Positions 43,492-52,983 of a stretch of DNA of 64,000 nt are shown here, one piece after another (the stretch's first letter is position 1; each line of letters starts with the position of its first letter). The notes below the pieces were generated by a model. It saw only the letters and a program-made list of their open reading frames with translations, searched no databases and was not told the origin of the DNA. Origin of the DNA: Metaphire vulgaris (Eukaryota > Annelida > Clitellata > Crassiclitellata > Megascolecidae). The stretch lies in assembly GCA_018105865.1 (NCBI GenBank), contig CM030836.1, forward strand, positions 1,178,001 through 1,242,000, written 5' to 3'. Position numbers and translations under genes: made by a program.

Positions 43492-43814
43492 TATAGTAAA
43501 GAAGTGCAGAGGCGGACCTTAATAGTCGCCTTCATAATTATTATCATTATTCACCTCATGTCTGTTAGATATAGTAGATAGGGATTGGCTGTAATGATAT
43601 TCGCTGATTTCTTATTGGATGTTATCTATAATAAAAGACTAAGTTCGGGGCAGCTGACGGCTTTCCTCTGACTCGCTAGCGACATCAGACTTTGAGAATA
43701 TTACACAGGGTCAGAGGATAGCACGGCGAACCGAGCAGTCAATTCCATCATCATAAGACTCTCGTGTGAGTTGGTTCCCCAGTAGTAGACGGGCCTAAAC
43801 TCCCGTTTACTATA
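43492..43814 (+). repeat. Right LTR (323 bp)
   Basis: Second copy of the 39,648-39,972 repeat, preceded by the polypurine tract at about 43,478-43,488. Confidence 0.8.
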
Positions 43815-44657
43815 GATGTATGAGCTGCGTAATTCAACATCGTTAGCAGTGCTCATAATCGACGCACATTTATCGCTTCATACTTCCCACTAGGCCTAAG
43901 TTTTATTAATGAATTCTACTCGTTGGTCAACGTGAGATGTTCCATTGTCGACTAGTTTGTATGATTTATAATGTGCCCAATATTAGCTATTTAAATACAA
44001 ATAACATTCCGTCTATTCGATTTTAATGCATTATTGTGTTTTATGTAAACTCAGCTACATTGTAATGGCACTGTGTGATTTCCTCTTGTTATAAATTAAA
44101 TGATGTCAAGTACCCTACAAAGAGATTAACCTACATGCATGTGCCCAACAAGACTGGTTTCACTGTTTTCGCCATTCTCTGGCGTTACCATGGTCCCAGA
44201 ATTGGGGCGCAGAAGATTTTTACCAATGTTAAAGTTAAACCGTAACCAAAGCTGCAATACAATTAAATATACAGGCATCGATTCTGAGGATAGTCATTCG
44301 ACAAAAACGAGACTGACAATGCAACGATAACAAAAACGACAGGAATCAGAGAAGCGGGACTATCCCGTAAACACGGGCGGATGGTCACCTCGGCGTAGCC
44401 AGGCTAATCGATAATTGTACGAAAACATTTCGACAGACATTCTAGCGTCGAATAAAAGTTGCATTCAAAATAGGTTCATCTCAAGCTAAATCATTCGACC
44501 AGTGGCGTAGCTAGGATTGTTCGAAGGGTATTATGCTTCTCATGAATCCTGACGAGCAAAAGCGGATGTCAACTGTTATTTTGTTTGATTAAGTGAGTTT
44601 AAAGCAGAAGGGGCAAAAGAAATCACCTCCGCGAAATACTGACGATAGATGGCCGAT

Positions 44658-44751
<94 letters not shown>

Positions 44752-45235
44752 TCAGCAGCTGCCATACTGCTGATCTAGTTGCATTAAACAATATTATGAT
44801 CAGCTATTGGGTCCCAGAATGACAGAAGATAGTTTGCTCTTTTACATGCCTTGCCACTGTTGCCATGGCAGATATTGTAATTGGTAAAATTCTGGATGGA
44901 AGTCAGTTGGAGTGGATGAGTTTTTAGTCTGTAAGAGTCTGACCGTTATGCAGACACGGCAGTCCCGAGTCATTATTAGATGACTGAGGTGGGCATTCTA
45001 ATTGAAACAGGAAATAGCAAAACTAAAACAAATTATTATAAATTATCTTTTTGAATGTAAAAATAGTCAACTTTCCGTGCAACTGATGAGCGCAGCAATG
45101 ATGAGCAATAGTTGATGCCAGTGAGTGAAAATTAGCAAGCATTCTAAAAATGAGGATTGTACCTGAAAAATAATTAAAATTAATTATTGCCAGCCACGGC
45201 AAATAATGGCCATAATAAACGTCAAATTATTTTAT
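43815..45235. other. Intergenic sequence with a (TA)n run and a MITE end
   Basis: CAGTGGCGTAGCTAGGAT at about 44,502 is one end of the CAGTGGCGTAGCC MITE family seen at 56,817 and 63,443, without a matching second end. (TA)n spans 44,661-44,748. No gene is supported. Confidence 0.5.
44661..44748. repeat. (TA)n microsatellite
   Basis: About 88 uninterrupted bases of TA. Confidence 0.95.
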
Positions 45236-46110
45236 CTTCCGGTGGGCGCCTTCCGACTGCCTAGCACGTGTATGCGCGTATCTCGGAAAATCGCCTTTCT
45301 TGGCGGTCTGCCGGTATCTGGCACTTGTTTTAGCGCTAAATGTGCGGGCAGTTGACCTTCACGTCGTTTTCGGGTGGTCATCTGCACTTTATCCGGGCAG
45401 TTTTGACGCCTTTGGTCGTTCGTCGTCGAATGTCTGGATCGCCATCTTTTACCGACCGCCATTACGTCGACGCTGGCGGTAGCACTCTAGATTAGATACA
45501 CGCTCGAAAATGATACGACGCTGTCTTTCGGACTAGATCGAACGACTGACGCCCTAATCTTCGCCCGGAATTCCATCTCGGATCGTATCCGCCAAGTTCG
45601 GCGACGGATTATACTCACAGAACGACCGCATCTGAGAAATTCATCGGCTAATCTTGCCGTGCGGAGAGTTCCTTCCAACATCTCTGCGGAGTTTCAACAT
45701 CTTCATCCGTGCTTCGTTGACATGTCTGCGAACGTTTCTGTTGTGAAAGACCGCTTTCTATGGGATTCACCACCGTTTTCGTTGTACGTCTGATTCCTTC
45801 ATTCCACCAAAATGGAGAGGGATATTTTTACACCCCCTCACACCTCCCAACACCCCCCCCCCCCAATTTGAGGTCGACACCCCAAATTTGGTAATATGGC
45901 TATAGTATGCATACAAAATGCATACTAATTAGCTTCGGACCCCCCCAGATTTGAGGTCGACACCCCCAAATTCACAATCCTAGAAATATCCCTGGAAAGG
46001 GACTTTCAAGATTGTCATCCTACGTTTGTCATCGACATGCCAGTGATGTCAAAGCGCCTTTGACTGTGTCCTTCGCTTTGTTATGGCGCTACAGAAGTTG
46101 TCTTGGATAA
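45236..46110. repeat. Dispersed repeat, copy 2, with an insertion
   Basis: This is the counterpart of 31,965-32,695: same TTCCGGTGGGCGCC start, same GCGCCTTTGACT near the end. About 45,805-46,000 is extra sequence rich in CCCCCC and containing two copies of TTTGAGGTCGACACCCC. It begins GGAGAGGGATATTTTT and ends AAATATCCCTGG, a weak inverted pair, so it may be a small transposon. Confidence 0.55.
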
Positions 46111-46332
46111 ATTTTTGGTAATGATAAAGGAAATAAAATTGCGAAGCCAAATATACACATTCTCGGGTCTACACCAGTCCAGGAAATATCAAGTTCAAAG
46201 TTCCAATAAACATCTAGGTCTACACGAAATCTGGATAGCTTCCAGTTTGCGTCAATTTCTCACAAATTAATTAAATAATTGTTTCATAAATGTAAATCTT
46301 TAAATTAAATAAACCGTTTTCTCGGACTTCCT

Positions 46333-46616
46333 CTAGAATTCACAGAGCGAGCAAAGAAGGTCGGTGCATTTAAAGTCGTCCCAACTATAGTTCCGTTTAG
46401 GCGAAAACGCAATGGCAGCGCAATTCTGTTTGCCACCATAGCAGTCAGGCTGTGACGGATCCCAGTTGGTGTAGTTGAAAGGTGTCTCTGTGGCCCCCAC
46501 TGGCTTCCAATTGTAGGTAATATTGCACTGACTTGCATTTATAGTTTGTCCGCCTAGCCATGTGACATTTCCTGCATCAGCCCACGGTGAATAGAAACAT
46601 GCATCCGATTCTAGTT
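46333..46616 (-). CDS. C-type lectin domain, second half and C-terminus (locus B, exon 4)
   Basis: The exon starts after an acceptor ending GCTGTAG at 46,616 and ends at a TAG stop (46,333-46,335): 284 nt, entering in phase 1. It encodes the C-terminal CTLD half: ACFYSPW, VTWLGGQT, then NWDPSQPDCYGG, YSWDDFKC and LLCSLCEF at the terminus. WLGG, the QPD sugar-site triplet and the closing cysteines are canonical landmarks. QPD is usually associated with galactose-type specificity in CTLD families; that is an inference here. The published-type WND is WDD in this protein. Together with the other three exons it gives a 268-residue secreted protein. Confidence 0.88.
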
Positions 46617-46680
46617 CTACAGCAAAAACACGTAAGATGGAGACGTTTCACAGGTGGATAATACATTGTCTTTAGATTTA

Positions 46681-46865
46681 CAGTGTTGTGCAAAAGTTTA
46701 TTAACGCCTTCTGTATCTAAATTCATTTTCTTCCATTATAATTCTTCTCCTTTTTGTATTGCTTTCCTTGTTTTGCTTCTTATCCTTTCTCTTTTCTCAA
46801 ATCAACACCGTGAATCAGAGTATTTGCGAAAAGGGAAGGTGATTGCAGACTTTTGAGCACCACAA
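46681..46865. mobile_element. Tc1-type MITE in intron 3 of locus B
   Basis: The left end CAGTGTTGTGCAAAAGT and right end ACTTTTGAGCACCAC are diverged inverted copies. TA flanks both sides (46,679-46,680; 46,866-46,867). Interior is T-rich and non-coding. Confidence 0.6.
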
Positions 46866-47467
46866 TAGACGTTCTATTAATGAAACCGCTTTTACGTCAA
46901 TGGAATTCTTTGCCTTCACGGTAGGTGATCAGCTGAGCTTCTGCTTTGTGTCACTAAAGCGGCATTATGAAAACTAGTAGGCAAAGAAACTTTGCTATAT
47001 TTATCATCTTAGATAGATCATTAATTTTTAGGATGCTTTTGCTACACGTGACACCAGTATATATTTAAATCGATAAACTGCTTGAAGCTGCACGAGCTAC
47101 AGTATTTCAACCATGGAGGTATTATCCCTGGATACGGCATTACGTCATTTCGGTGAAGCCGGCTAGCTGATAAATTCTCAGACGGCAGCCACAGTTTGGG
47201 TCTACCAAGATGGCTGCTAACACATGATTTAGGTCTACCAAGATGGCCGCTAACCATGTAGGTACTATATTTAGCCTACGCGCTACTGACTTCACGCAGC
47301 CTGGGCTAAAATGACGTAATGCCGACTCCTGAGATAATACCTCCATGATTTCAACACTAGACACAAACGAACGTCATCAATGCATTCAATGGTCTATAAG
47401 AGCAATTCAGCTCTTGGTCGTTACAGATTTATTATGAATTACTTCACCAAATATTCAAACTACTTAC
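46866..47467. other. Intron 3 of locus B, duplicated in locus A
   Basis: Homologous to 361-605 and about 1,255-1,325 of locus A. It contains one MITE (47,112-47,347). No other gene. Confidence 0.6.
47112..47347. mobile_element. 236-bp hAT-type MITE with 8-bp target duplication
   Basis: Ends CATGGAGGTATTATC and GATAATACCTCCATG are perfect inverted copies, with homology continuing to GGCATTACGTCA. The octamer ATTTCAAC repeats at 47,104-47,111 and 47,348-47,355. The same site in locus A (about 548-556) has a single ATTTCAAC, so it is empty. Inside lie two tandem copies of GGTCTACCAAGATGGC. Confidence 0.9.
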
Positions 47468-47653
47468 TGTTGTATTGTTGCTGCAAATATCTTCTTACTG
47501 CTTCTTGCTTGACAGAATCCTTTATTGAAACCATTTGAGATCCTGTCTTCATACTTGCACAGGCATTTCGAGCGTTGTCCCATGTCATCCGATCCAGATT
47601 CAAATACAGACATTGATTGATTTCAGGCACATAGTCAAAACCGCAAGGGCAAG
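47468..47653 (-). CDS. C-type lectin domain, first half (locus B, exon 3)
   Basis: 186 nt, phase 1 at both ends, acceptor ending TTTGCAG and donor GTAAGT. It encodes CPCGFDYVPEINQCLYLNLD and continues with MTWDNARNACASM and the SIKDSVKQEAVRRYLQQ helix. This is the N-terminal loop and two helices of a CTLD. It joins exon 4 in frame (K then LESDACF). Identical in length and phase to the locus A exon at 1,326-1,511. Confidence 0.88.
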
Positions 47654-47978
47654 CTGCAAATATATCAAAGCTTTGTGATATTAAAACGTTTATTTCAAAC
47701 TCGGTTACCACTTGGCGTTTGGAAATTTAATTCTGAACAAATATTTGTGCATGGTGCTGCTTTTTTTGCATTTGGTCCGATTTCTCAAGGGAAGATGAAC
47801 CCCAAGCACCATCAGCAGGATTGTATGGTAAATTTGGATTGTAATTATCCAATGAAAAGTTATCGTTTCCCGACCAATAAAACTTCATACTTTGCAGCCA
47901 ATCAGTGGACAGTATTTCTGCAGCGCGCGGAGTATACATTTTTCATGGATTGTCTGCTTTTTCATTCAAAATTCTGAC

Positions 47979-48935
47979 ATGGCGAGGAGGAGGCAGTTTT
48001 TGTCAACTGAGGACTTTGTCTGGGTTGTGGTTTTGCAGGAGGATGGCTATTCCAGCCCAAAAATTGCAGTAAAGGTTGGCTGCAGTCAAAGTACGGCTGT
48101 CCGCACTCTGCAGAAGAACAGGGAGACCAGAAGCACCAAAGATCAGTACCATAGCGGTTGGCCTAGGAAGTCGACTACGAGGAATGATAGAGTCTTGATA
48201 AGAACATCCTTTGGCAACCGCAAGCTAACTTCTCCTGATCTCCTGCGGGATTGGAAGGAGAAGTGTCTAGTTAATGTATGTACTTCAACTGTGAGGATGC
48301 GATGCTGGGAGTATGGTCTGCAAGGCTGCAAGGCACGGAAGAGACCCCTACTGTCAGCTGAACAGAGAAAAAGACGGATAGAGTGGACATCCAAGTATTC
48401 GAAGTCAAGCAAGACTGACTGGAGAAAGTTCTTTTCAGTGCTGAGAGCTCGTTTTGCATTCTAGATGACCAGGGCAATGACTATGCGGGGAGGTTTCCAC
48501 ATGAAGAGTACAGACCAGAGTTCTTAAGCATCTCAGTGAAACATCCAACCAAGGTCATGGTCTGGGGATGCATGGCCGCCACTGGTGTTGGGAGACTTCA
48601 TATCGTTGATGGGATGATGAATGCAGCAAAATGCATTGGCATTCTGGAGCAGCGCACGCTGCTATCAGCTGAGCAACTACACAGTATTTCCCGGCAGCTA
48701 TTTCTTTCAGGATGACAATGCACCGTATCACCGAGTGAAAACTGTCGCCAGTTGGAAGAAAAGAAATGGAATTAAGACAATTGAATGGCCCGCTCTATCA
48801 CCAAACCTTAATCCCATTGAGAACTTATGGTATAAGGTATCAGTAGAGATCGTCAAGAAGCAGCCACGAACCAAACGGGAGCTGATTGAATCCCTCATTG
48901 CAGCCTGGAATCACATCACTAACACAAGAATGTAG
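47979..48935 (+). pseudogene. Tc1-like transposase, frameshifted, in intron 2 of locus B
   Basis: The frame starts MARRRQFLSTEDFVWVVV at 47,979 and runs with a helix-turn-helix part (VGCSQSTAVRTLQKN) to 48,464. It continues in another frame to about 48,720 with KVMVWGCMAATG. It returns for 48,690-48,935 with DDNAPYHRVKTV and SPNLNPIENLWYKV. The DDE landmarks of Tc1 transposases are present but not in one frame. It moves by cut-and-paste at TA sites in known relatives. It lies antisense to the host gene. Confidence 0.85.
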
Positions 48936-48989
48936 AGAATTCACAATTAAGTTAATAGAACGATTAGTAATGGAATTCAATTAAATATG

Positions 48990-49498
48990 AGGCCCAATAA
49001 TAATAATTAACAGTCAGGTAATTGCTAAAAAGGTATAGTGAGCGAGGGATGAGATCATTCGGTAGGTGCCTCTAGTCGACAGTGAGATATTAGGAATAAA
49101 CGATTCAAGTTTTAGTCATCGCCGTTTTAGTGGCCATCGAGTTCTATAAAAGGAGAGCCGAGTCAATGCTCAGGGCCGATAGCTGAGGTCAGCGTGTGTT
49201 CGGGAAGGGAGGAGACGGTGAGTTCCCTTCCAGATACCGGTACCAGGCGGTACCGACGGAGATAGAAGGAGGATACCGGCACCAGCGGTGCCGAAGACGG
49301 AAAGGAGCGGTACCAGATGGTACCAACGGAAGATAAGTAGAGGTACAGGCGGTACAAGTCGCTGAGGTTTAAAAGTGGTACCAAGTAAGGAGTTAAGGCG
49401 AGGCGGTACCAACAGTGGTACCAGCGGTATAAACAGAGTGGTACCAACTGAGAGAGCGGAACCGAGGCAGGTTGAGAGACAGGATAGCGGTATCGATA
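48990..49498 (+). mobile_element. GGTACC-rich LTR-like segment, copy 1 (partial)
   Basis: It starts TGAGGCCCAATAATAATAAT and has a core promoter-like GTTCTATAAAAGGAG at 49,141-49,155. A region from 49,240 to 49,450 holds GGTACC every 10-25 bases. It is related to 52,090-52,983. It ends abruptly at a second Tc1 fragment. It might be a solo or truncated LTR; no coding sequence accompanies it. Confidence 0.5.
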
Positions 49499-49872
49499 GT
49501 GCAGTATTCGAAGTGGAGCAAGACTGACTGGAAAAAGTTCTTTTCAGTGATGAGAGCTCGTTTTGCATTCTACAGTGTAAGTGACCAGGACAATGCTTAT
49601 GTGAGGAGGTTTCCACATGAAGAGTACAGACCAGAGTTCTTAAGCAACTCAGTGAAACATCCAACCAAGGTCATGGTCTGGGGATGCATGGCAGCCACTG
49701 GTGTTGGGATACTTCATATCGTTAATGGGATGGCGAATGCAGCAAAATACATTGGCATTCTGGAGCAGTGCATGTTGCCATCAGCTGAGCAACTATTTCC
49801 CGGCAGCTATTTCTTCCTGGATGACAATGCACCGTGTCACCGAGCGAAAACTGTCGCCAGTTGGAATAAAAG
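49499..49872 (+). pseudogene. Second, truncated Tc1-like transposase copy
   Basis: The frame matches 48,410-48,770 of the first copy (KTDWKKFFSVMRARFAF, HPTKVMVWGCMAATGVG, LDDNAPCHRAKTVAS) and stops at an abrupt junction with an RTE fragment. Here this part is in one frame, unlike the first copy. N- and C-terminal parts are missing. Confidence 0.8.
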
Positions 49873-50265
49873 AATCAATGCAAGTAAGACTAAAGTCATG
49901 ACAACATCTGAATTAGAACATAACATCAACTTCACTGTTAATGGACTACCACTAGAAAATGTCACATCTTTCCAATACCTAGGATCACTAATCCAAGCAA
50001 ATGCAAACTGCTCAATGGAAATTTGAGAAAGACTGAATAAAGGAAGAAGAGCAAACGCAGCACTATTGAAACTGTGGAAGAGTCACAATCTGCAAAATAA
50101 TACAAAGATCAGATTGTGGAATGCATTGGTTTGGCCAGTTGTCACATACTGCTCAGAAAGCTGGACACTGACTTTCGCGGAAGCTTTAAACACCCTTCAG
50201 GCATTTAAAAAAATGATTTACAGTGTATTTCCCAAAATCTGGATAAATGACAAGTTTTTAAATAT
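49873..50265 (+). mobile_element. RTE-like LINE fragment fused to the Tc1 piece
   Basis: Starting at NASKTKVMTTS and LENVTSFQYLGSLIQAN, then after one stop RRANAALLKLWKSHNLQ, IRLWNALVWPVVTYCSESWT. These are consecutive segments of the RTE thumb and C-terminus. The join with the Tc1 frame at about 49,872 keeps the frame open by chance, giving a 184-codon hybrid frame that is unlikely to be a real protein. Confidence 0.75.
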
Positions 50266-50544
50266 CTTAAAGCTCAAATACATATAACACAACAAATACC
50301 AATTTGCAATACAGTAATAACTTAATTGAAACTGGAATAGTGCACAATAATATGACTTTCCAAACAGATTTAGTGACATTGAAACAGTCAACATAATCAC
50401 AAAGCACAGCCCATACTAATGACGTCACAAAAACTCGGGTAGAGGGCAGAAGACATAAAGTCTCAAGGTCATATTTTGCATATAAGCTATTTAGTGTCAT
50501 ACACAACTTTGGTAACTAGTGCTATGGAGAATTGAAAAATCACT

Positions 50545-50604
50545 CTACTCACACACACGCACGCACGCACACACACACGCACACACACACACATATATAT
50601 ATAT
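50545..50604. repeat. (CA)n/(TA)n microsatellite
   Basis: ACACACGC-type repeats followed by a short TA run, in intron 2 of locus B, directly downstream (in gene direction) of the micro-exon. Confidence 0.9.
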
Positions 50605-50624
50605 ATTATATGCTGTTTCGTTAC

Positions 50625-50655
50625 CTGCATAATATTCTGGCACTTTGTTTTCTAT
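50625..50655 (-). CDS. 31-nt micro-exon linking PAN and CTLD (locus B, exon 2)
   Basis: The sequence lies between an acceptor ending CTCATTGCAG and a donor GTAACG. It reads IENKVPEYYA plus one base. It enters in phase 0 (as left by the PAN exon) and leaves in phase 1 (as required by the CTLD exon at 47,653). Splicing to exon 3 gives an alanine and continues ACPCGF. It encodes the linker between domains. The perfect phase fit at both ends is the main evidence; the donor GTAACG is not optimal. Confidence 0.75.
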
Positions 50656-51111
50656 CTGCAATGAGAAAATGAGAAAGATACTTAATCCATATCTATTTGA
50701 ATTTCAAATCTTAATATCTTAGCTTTCTTTTGTTAACAAAACATTCATACAATAGAATTATAGAGAGGACATAATTCGGAATTCCAGCACCATGACTACG
50801 GGTGGAAATACATGTATGTTCCGATCATGGCACTGCAGCTCATAGTCAGACTGATCTCTGACCACCTACTCAAAACATAATAGGCTAAATGGCATGAACT
50901 AAGTTACAACTAACGCTTATTCGCCTAAGTCGTATGCACAATGTAAACCCATTCGACATATTCAACATATCAAGATATCAAAAGATATAGCAAAAAATCA
51001 TAATAAAAATTCATAACAGGAGAACCATCAAGTTAGCCACCAATAATATATACGCACGCTGAATGCACTATCTGTCGTGATGCTTATGCTGTGTGTTCAT
51101 ATTTTGCTCTT

Positions 51112-51445
51112 CTTCTTCTTCTTCTTCTTCTTCTTCTTCTTCTTCTTCTTCATCTTCTTCTTTTTCTTCAGCCATTTGCACTTCCAGTGGAGCATAGGTC
51201 ACGAAAAAATCTTTCCATTTCAATCGGTCTACTGCCAGGTGATCTATTTCACTTCAGTTATGTCCATTTTCTTTAAGTTCTTTTTCGAGTGTTCCTTTCA
51301 TGTGTTTCGCATCTTCCGTTTTTTTCTTTTATCCGTGGCTTTCCTCCTTTTTAACTTTCCTTCTTTTTCCTTTCCTTTTTTTATTTCCATTTTTTTCCTG
51401 CTTTTTCCTTTCCTTCCTTCCTTCCTTCCTTTCTTTTCCCGGTTC
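51112..51445 (+). repeat. (TTC)n and T/C-rich tract
   Basis: TTC repeats at 51,112-51,165, followed by T/C-rich sequence to about 51,445. Its Phe/Leu-rich frames are not genes. It lies in intron 1 of locus B. Confidence 0.85.
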
Positions 51446-51519
51446 GCTCTATGTCAACATTCAATGTCATAGTCTTGCGGCATATCCAGTAATGTAAAAT
51501 TGAATGAATCTTGACTTAC

Positions 51520-51825
51520 CACGTAAGCGTTGCAGCCAGTGATAAGTGATTTGTTCACGCATTCAGACTGGGTCATTAATTCGCAAGTGCCGTTATCGAA
51601 GAAGTTGAAAACGGTGCAATCTGGATGACCAAAGCACCACAGTGCGCATTCAGTGACAGCCCTCGATGACTTAGACTCAATCAGTGACGCAGTGACACAC
51701 AAACCTTCTTTTTCATTGACAACTGGAACGTAATTTGATACATGAAAAACCGTCATTTGCACAACGACAAAATTCATGCAGACAATCATGGTCATCAGGT
51801 ATCGAAACTGCCTCTGTTTCTCCAT
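51520..51825 (-). CDS. Signal peptide plus PAN/Apple-like domain (locus B, exon 1)
   Basis: The first ATG is at 51,825 (MEKQRQF); an upstream GTG at 51,831 is not needed. The exon ends before GTAAGT (51,514-51,519): 306 nt, phase 0, 102 residues. A hydrophobic stretch LMTMIVCMNFVVVQMTVF forms a signal peptide or anchor. The PAN-like domain shows GLCVTASL, TECALWCFGHPDC, FNFFDNGTCEL and LITGCNAYVV, with cysteine spacing as in locus A. A TTTCAG just before the ATG may be an acceptor of a 5' UTR intron. Linked exons are 50,625-50,655, 47,468-47,653 and 46,333-46,616. The product should be secreted and could bind glycans; ligand unknown. Confidence 0.85.
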
Positions 51826-52085
51826 AGTCACTGAAAGCTGTAATCAGATAAATTTTCGACAGAGTGAAGTTAATGTCAAATAATCATAGGAGGAGTTTAA
51901 AAAGAGCTAGGGGGATTAGTCCCCCATGAATATCCTAAACATCTTTGGCTGTAACGAAGAGGCGCAGTGACCCTATTAACGCCTCCAGGCGAGACTGATA
52001 AATGCGCATATGCTTATAGATACTGTAGAGAAATCACAAATAGGCTATTAAAAAGAATAATAATACGATTCAACTAAATCTGACG
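51826..52085. other. Upstream flank of locus B exon 1
   Basis: Likely 5' UTR intron or promoter. No TATA box can be assigned. It ends at the GGTACC-rich insertion. Confidence 0.4.
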
Positions 52086-52089
52086 TCCC

Positions 52090-52983
52090 GTCATAATAAT
52101 AATCGCATAGCATTATGTTTAATATTCCATAGAACGCGAAGCTTGATAATTCAATAGGTGGCACTAGTAGTCCCTTAGATATAAGGCAGGAACAGAATGG
52201 CTTTTAGACACCTTCATTTTAGTGGACACCTAGATCTATAAAAGGAGGTCTGAAATAGTGCACGGGGCCGGTGCGCTGAGGGACAGCGTGTGTTTGGAAA
52301 GGAAAGATACCTGTTCTAAGCGAGTGTACCCTTAAGGATAGCGGTACCAACGGTACCAACGGTAACAACTGCTGAGGTTGAGGAGCAGTACCAAGCGATA
52401 CCAATAATGGAAGATTAGGTGTTGCCAAGCGGTACCACCAGTTAAAGTAGATTGGCACCAGCGGTACCAAGTGAGAATAGTGAGTGGTGCCAAGCGATAG
52501 GACGGTACCAAAATAAAGGACGGTACCAAGAGAGAACGGTACCACAGAGGTACAGAGAAAGGATAGTGGTACCAGCGGTACAAAGAGCTAGGGCAGTCGG
52601 TACCAGTGATAGAGTGAGTCGTACCAGAGGTGCAAGTGGTACAAGTGGTACCAGGATATAGGAAGGTTGGTACGTAAGCAGAGAACGGTGCCAGGTATTT
52701 AGAGAGGTAATACCGGAGATAGAGCGTTACTAGAGATAAGCTTATAAGAAGTGTCTACGGAGGCACAAGGTACCAGGAAGCGTAGATTTAAGTCAACGAT
52801 AGACTGATGCGGGTAAATAAAAATCTTAAGCCAAAAGGCCTAATTCGGACGACCACGAGCCTCGGTGTAGTGTAGAGTGAGCCAGTCGGAGTCAGACAGA
52901 CAGACAGACTGACAAGTGGCGAACGGGTCGTACACGGCCATCCTGGAAGAGTCACGAGCAAGTCCAGCCGGCGGGTCGCCACA
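52090..52983 (+). mobile_element. GGTACC-rich LTR-like segment, copy 2 (possible solo LTR)
   Basis: It starts TGACGTCCCGTCATAATAAT and has GATCTATAAAAGGAGG at 52,231-52,246. It holds about 25 GGTACC or near-GGTACC hexamers between 52,340 and 52,770 and GGGTAAATAAAAATC near 52,813. It ends GGCGGGTCGCCACA, the same end as the gypsy LTR at 30,310. After it, ATAAATCTAGACAA is repeated twice. TATA, a poly(A)-type signal and CA end fit an LTR; no partner LTR or coding region is present. Confidence 0.55.

Larger units (their letters stand above)
39648..43814 (+). mobile_element. 4.2-kb LTR element without pol (non-autonomous)
   Basis: Two near-identical direct repeats (39,648-39,972 and 43,492-43,814) bound 3.5 kb of mostly non-coding DNA. 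Repeats start TATAGTAAA and end TTTACTATA, an inverted pair. TGGTGTCGTATCGGGG just inside the left repeat may be the primer-binding site. GAGGGAGGGAG just before the right repeat is a good polypurine tract. No protease, RT or integrase is present. This fits a large retrotransposon derivative (LARD-like). I found no clear target-site duplication. Confidence 0.75.

Noticed and set aside
39648..43814. Retrozyme (LTRs with hammerhead ribozymes)
   Set aside because: I looked for the CTGATGA...GAAA hammerhead core in the 325-bp repeats and did not see it.
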